Below, one piece after another: positions 59,219 to 64,000 of a stretch of DNA of 64,000 bases. How positions within the stretch are numbered: position 1 is the stretch's first letter; each line of letters starts with the position of its first letter. A model generated the notes under the pieces. The model was not told the DNA's origin. It worked only from the letters and a program-made list of their open reading frames with translations, and made no database searches. Both the position numbers and the translations under genes were made by a program. The DNA lies in NCBI RefSeq assembly GCF_963422355.1, contig NC_085087.1:8779337-8843336 (forward strand), in the 5' to 3' direction. Origin of the DNA: Corticium candelabrum. Its lineage: Eukaryota > Porifera > Homoscleromorpha > Homosclerophorida > Plakinidae.

Positions 59219-60446
59219 CTACATGCACATACGCTAGTAGCTCTGAAGCGACGGTGTAAACACAGCTTTATTTATTAGTACAAGAAGATAGGCTAAAAAG
59301 ATTGAACTTGTTGTCATCATGTGGACCTCGTATCTTAAGTTAATAAGATTGCTGTCTTGATATATTTTCTATAGTTCCTCTTAGTCGACGAAATGGACCT
59401 CTAACTGCTGCAGGATGTTTTGTACGACTCCCTTAACCCCTTCTGCATACGTGCCTGTGTGTATGTATTTTTTTGTTAATATTTAAATGCAATGTTTACA
59501 TGAGGTCGTTGTTTATTGATTATTTTTGTCTTTCCTTTGGAAGTGTAAATGCTGTAGGATTGACATCTTTTGTTCAATCTAAATCATATAATAAACCCAG
59601 GCGTGCATTAATATCAACTAGTCAAGTGGCTTAAGAATAACAGTAAATACTTGGAGTAATGATATCAGTCACAGTTCTTTACAACATCAACATCACTACA
59701 AAGACTAACCCTAGGAGTAGTATGCACAAGATTTGGTGCTCAAAAAACGTGTCAAGGATTAGCATGGAGTGATCATGTCTTATAAAGTGGCTACACCCAT
59801 TTTTATACTGGGCAGCCTGCCTGGTTCCAGGATACCTAGAGGAAACCCTGATAAATATCATGTTTACTGTAGTGATGAGCTGCTAAGTTGCAAGTGTGAT
59901 GACTCTGTACTAGGTGTCTTACTTATTGGTTACCTACTTGTTGTTCACATATTTGTACTACAAATTGTTTTATTACATTGACATTGTTAGCTTTTGTTAC
60001 TTTGTCATTCAATCAGTCTGATTTAAAGTTGACATCCATCTCTAGCAGAAACTTTGTATCATGCAAGTACCCACATACTTCACGTCTACATGTCTGCAGG
60101 TTTTAGTAATTAATTACCACGGGTGATAGAAACAGTTTAAATGTGGAGTGGCCTAACTGCATTAAAGGGGATAGTTTAACACACACACTACAAGCAGCTG
60201 GCTTACACCAAGGTAAACAATGTTATGACACATTTGTCAATAGTGAACATGTGCACAGAGTTGCTGCAGCAGACAAAGTTGTACATAAGAACATTTGTCT
60301 AATGTTATGAATTAGCGGTCTTTAGGTAAATGCAGAGAATTCCTGTGTAACTTGAAAACTAAATACAGAAACATTATTAGGTAAATCTCTAAATACATTA
60401 TTTTATTTAATCAGCTATTTCCATGATTGGAAGTATGAGGCTATAG

Positions 60447-60647
60447 ATGGACATTCATAAACTCAGAGGCCAGTGCTATGATGGTGCCAGAACCATGGCA
60501 GGAGCAAAGTCAGGTGTGGCCAAGCAGATACTAATGGAAGAGCCTCTGGCTTTTATACACACTGCTATGGGCATGCGCTTAATCTGGGTGCCAGTAATAC
60601 AATCAAGAATATTCGAATTCTGAAAAATGCATTGGATACTGTATAGT
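60447..60647 (+). mobile_element. hAT-type/DUF4371 transposase fossil
   Basis: Frame from 60447 reads MDIHKLRGQCYDGARTMAG and KSGVAKQI; after a one-base frame change near 60560 it continues THCYGHALNLGAS and ILKNALDTV before a stop. The cDGA...HC..H..NL pattern is characteristic of the hAT-like ZMYM/TTF-type transposase family. Only this central block was found. Confidence 0.65.
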
Positions 60648-60755
60648 GGTATTCTATATCTATTGTGTATACATTCCCACACTGATACATATCTATACTA
60701 TATACCCTTACACCCTTCCTTCTTTACCAAAAAAACAAAGTTATCTTACTCTACG

Positions 60756-61140
60756 CTAGCGCAGCTTATAATCTGCCAAATATGCCGGCATTTTAGTTGT
60801 TCTACCACTACTTCTCTGAGTCTGTTTAGGACTGGCTTGCTGCTGTTGTTTTCTTTCTTGACTTGGAGTTCTTGTCATTGGCAAGTCTACTCCTGTCATG
60901 CCTTTACCAGTCACTTGGCTCAGCTTCTGCTGATTTTTGACTGTGTTCTGTTTCATTTGTCTCAGGTGCTTTCTGTTTCTGATCAATTTGGTACCTTTTG
61001 TTGTCTCTACTTCATATGATCTTGGTCCTATTTGTTTTGTCACTGTTGCCTTTTGCCACCGTTTGCCATAAGCAAAGGATTCAATCATCACCATATCTTC
61101 TGGTTGTAGCTCTCTCAAGTCCCTTCTGTCTTGTTGTGTT
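60756..61140 (-). mobile_element. 3' end of a Ty3/gypsy-type pol frame
   Basis: Minus-strand frame ending at 60756: RDLRELQPEDMVMI, then KRWQKATVTKQIGPRSYEVE, NRKHLRQ, a Gln/Ser-rich stretch and SGRTTKMPAYLADYKLR. This is the region after the integrase core in Ty3-type elements. No upstream pol is visible to the right, so it is a fragment. Confidence 0.65.
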
Positions 61141-61150
61141 GATGGTGATG

Positions 61151-62690
61151 ATGATGATTGATGGTGATGGTAGACGGAAACTAGACTGCAGCTGTTTACG
61201 CACACTACAAGACTTACTATGCTATACTACCTAGAGAGGGTAGTTTCACTATTTGACCTCGAGAAGCCAACTAGGAGTTACTGCATACATTAGATGATGG
61301 CATGTTTTACGTACGTTCAAGGGTGCCTTCGTTGTTGAACTAGAAATAATTTCTTTGTGTGACTACAAATCACAAGTGTCTTCCTCATACCCACGAAAAG
61401 CATTTACTAGAGAGGAGGATCACTTCATATCGTAGGCGTAGAAAGCCACTCACCAAAGCGCTGAGGATAGGTAGGAGCCTATAGCTAGATTCTACAGCAT
61501 ACGTTACTCGTTTTTACCACAACTAGCACAATGAATTGTTTATTTAAACTACGAAACTTTCTCCAAGAAACCGACAGCAAGCATACGACTCATCTGCTAC
61601 ATATCAACATTTCCTGTTATTGAATACTTCTTTTCATTAGATAGTCACTTGTAACTTGAGACAATCACTAGGCTCACAGAAATCGTTTTTAAAATGACCC
61701 TAAGACTGACACTATTCGAATTCTCTTGTCAAGGTTTACTTTTGGATCATGGAGGCAAAGGTGTTTTTGCGAGACTCCCCCTCCAGACACCAATATAATA
61801 TATTAGATCCATTTCATTAAAGTATTACAAAAAATTCGATAATACATACGTCTAAGTCTATCTATTACATATAGAAAATTCAATAAGTCTATGGATTCGT
61901 GTTTAGTGAATAAATACATAAAATCTGATAACGATGTACTTTGTCATGCACAGTGAAAGGCATATGCAAACGGCGACCTCCGCGTCGCCGTAAAGAACGC
62001 GGCCGTACAACTGCTCGATTAGTAAGCGTAGAGACGTTGCATTGTTGTCGATGAAGAGGTTGAAGCGGTCGGTATCAGCACGCGGCTCGGATCCCATTTG
62101 CAAGAAATCTTTCGGATCCCGTTTGCACGAAGGATCCAGAATAAAAGATGCACGAGTCCTCTCAATTCCATTTCTGTGCTTCGTACATGCACGCATGCTT
62201 TAAGTCTAACTAATGACCATACCCGTCTGACATCTGGAGAGAAGTACACCGGCGCTTTACTGCATGCTCTTCGAAAACTTAGTAAACTTTTATTATTTAA
62301 CGTAACAAATAAAAGGTAACAACAACCTCAAACTCTAAGTTCTTGACGTTAACTTAACAACCTCAAACTCTAGAGATTCCTTACGTACTCTAGATTCCAT
62401 AAACTCAACACAACATTTTTACTACTACTACTACTAATACTCTGGCTAGATGGTTTGCTATCATGATACTCTAAAGATAGCAATTAGCTATTTGTTCTAC
62501 CCAGAGCCGTATTGACGTAATTAACGTAACATTTTACTATTTTCTGTAACTCGAATCGTCAATGGTGTGAACATGAGACGAAGGGCTACTATCGCTAGCT
62601 AGGAGTGCGACGTCTGGGAGGGAGCGAGAGTGGGTAGCGTCGCCAACGGCTTAATTCGCCTATGGGCGTGCCTTCAACGCACGCTAGCTT
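61151..62690. other. Mostly featureless segment; one weak coding-like stretch
   Basis: No gene is firmly supported. On the minus strand about 62110-61970 a GC-richer open stretch encodes RADTDRFNLFIDNNATS and LLIEQLYGRVLYGDAE and may be an exon, but I recognise no family. A 25-base direct repeat (CGGATCCCATTTGCAAGAA / CGGATCCCGTTTGCACGAA) lies at 62090-62131. Confidence 0.3.
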
Positions 62691-62701
62691 TCTACCTGCC
62701 A

Positions 62702-63834
62702 AGTACAGAACTATTCTGATCAGACATTCTGAGCGGGACGGTGGCGAAAGCCAAAAGTCTTACGTTATGAAACGATTTGTAGCACCAACGTGCAGCATGC
62801 AGACGAGTGTAACACGAGCAAGACACCCTGTGTGGGGTTCCGGTAATCACGGCTTGATTTGTGCATGCGCACGCGCCACATCGTATGAAGGCTCGGGAAC
62901 TTGGAGTGAAACGGTAACAGCTGCAGGTAGAAAAGAGCGCGAGTCTGTACAGTGCGCGGGCGTTTGAGGCAGAATTATGAAGAAACCAGAAACGCTGTTG
63001 CCTTTTGATTTTGTCGTATTGAAAAATGGACGAGTGGCCAGCAGATCGATTCGCTTTGAGACGCGAATATGGATAAGTGGAAACAAGATATGGATATAAT
63101 CCGTGCACCATTCGGCCATTCCACTTCCCAATTGTTATAGCGTCATTGCGTGCGCGTTCATTATTGTAACATTGAACAACGGATATTGCACTTATTCGTG
63201 TCTCGTTTCCAGTTACTCATATCTTGTTTCCACTTATTCACAGTTCACTTCCATTTACATATCCATATTTCAATGTTTCAAAAATAAACCCGTTGGCCAC
63301 ATATCCATATTTAATGCGGAAAAATTAAAATCGAAAAGAATTTCTGGAAAAACCAAGAAAAATCAACGCACCTTTAGGCCTTTCCACTTGTCAAGGCCAC
63401 GACGTCGCTTCGTGCGCGGATATTATTGCAACATCGAACACCGGATGTCGTATATATCCTTAGCTTGTTTCCACTTATACCATATTCGCGTCTCAAAGCG
63501 AATCGATCTGCCTGTCACTCATCCATTTTTCAATACGACAAAATCAAAAGGCAACGGTGTTTTTCATAATATATAATTTTGCCTCAAACGCCTATGCACT
63601 GTACAAACTCGCGCTCTTTTCTACCTGCAGCTATCACCGTTCCGCTCCCAGTTCCCGAGCCTTCATTCGATGCTGCGCGTGCGCAGGAACAAATCAAGCC
63701 GCGATCACCGGGACCCCACGCAGGGTGTCTTGCTCGTGTTACACTCGTCTCTACTAATCGTTTTATAACGCGAGAGTCGTTTGGCTTTCGCTACCGTCTA
63801 GCTCAGAGTGTCTGATTAGGAATGTTCTGTAACT
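62702..63834. mobile_element. Foldback-type element of about 1.1 kb
   Basis: The left arm (about 62702-63080) is the diverged reverse complement of the right arm (about 63478-63834). Examples: TACAGAAC...ATTCT at the left end against GGAATGTTCTGTA at the right end, CGAAAGCCAAAA against TTTGGCTTTCG, and GATCGATTCGCTTTGAGACG against CGTCTCAAAGCGAATCGATC. The middle repeats short CATATCTTGTTTCCACTTA-like pieces. No protein is encoded; the arms differ by substitutions and small indels, so it is not recent. Confidence 0.75.
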
Positions 63835-64000
63835 GTTTGCGTGTATCTCGAGAGGAAACTTTGTACGTGTCATAGACACGGATACGTCACGCCTACCATA
63901 TCATGTGCACGGATTCCTCTACTAGAAGTCGTGATGAAAGCTGCATAGTAATTACGGGTAACGTACAACAAAACAGCACAAGTAAAAGAATAATAATCGC

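Noticed and set aside
60476..60682. Minus-strand frame of 68 codons
   Set aside because: It is the antisense shadow of the hAT-like fossil at 60447-60647.

Overview
The window is intron-rich animal DNA: GT-AG introns, class-1 phase exon-shuffled extracellular modules, AATAAA signals, and abundant microsatellites and transposon fossils. Gene structure and content (an LDL-receptor family, XRCC1, Crypton-type recombinase, Ty3-type and non-LTR retroelements) suit an invertebrate, possibly an early-branching one such as a sponge. The phylum is an inference and is not proven by the sequence.

Layout. 183-4488 (minus): the 5' part of an XRCC1 DNA-repair scaffold gene, running off the left edge, with two retroelement fossils in its introns. 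4489-5418: divergent promoter region. 5419-14746 (plus): LDLR-like gene A, 19 exons, 902 residues. 15.6-21.7 kb: a structure about 6.1 kb long with long inverted arms and satellite arrays around a decayed Crypton-type tyrosine recombinase. 21.9-24.3 kb: a decayed gene of a family with a C-terminal CXC (tesmin-like) cysteine domain and possible nuclease motifs. 25249-33561, 40590-46875 and 48200-56322 (plus): LDLR-like genes B, C and D, recent tandem duplicates of one unit that also carried a downstream ankyrin-repeat gene. Between B and C lie a foldback element, a truncated Ty3-type retrotransposon, a second CXC-family copy and a stranded piece of gene A. 58-64 kb holds repeats, hAT-like and Ty3-type remnants and another foldback element.

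How the genes relate. All four receptors follow the vertebrate LDLR/VLDLR plan: signal peptide, LDLa modules (seven in A, B and D; three in C), two EGF modules, a YWTD propeller, EGF, further EGF-like cysteine modules, one membrane span, and a cytoplasmic FDNP(V/M)Y endocytosis signal. They should act as endocytic receptors for lipoprotein-like ligands. C lost exons 2-5 but stays in frame because every module exon is phase 1-1. D lost the donor of its penultimate intron, which changes its tail. The ankyrin neighbour is damaged differently in each of its three copies.

Exon boundaries were read by eye from GT-AG signals, phase and agreement between the four paralogues. They are precise where all paralogues agree. 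Family names rest on recognised motifs, not on database searches.
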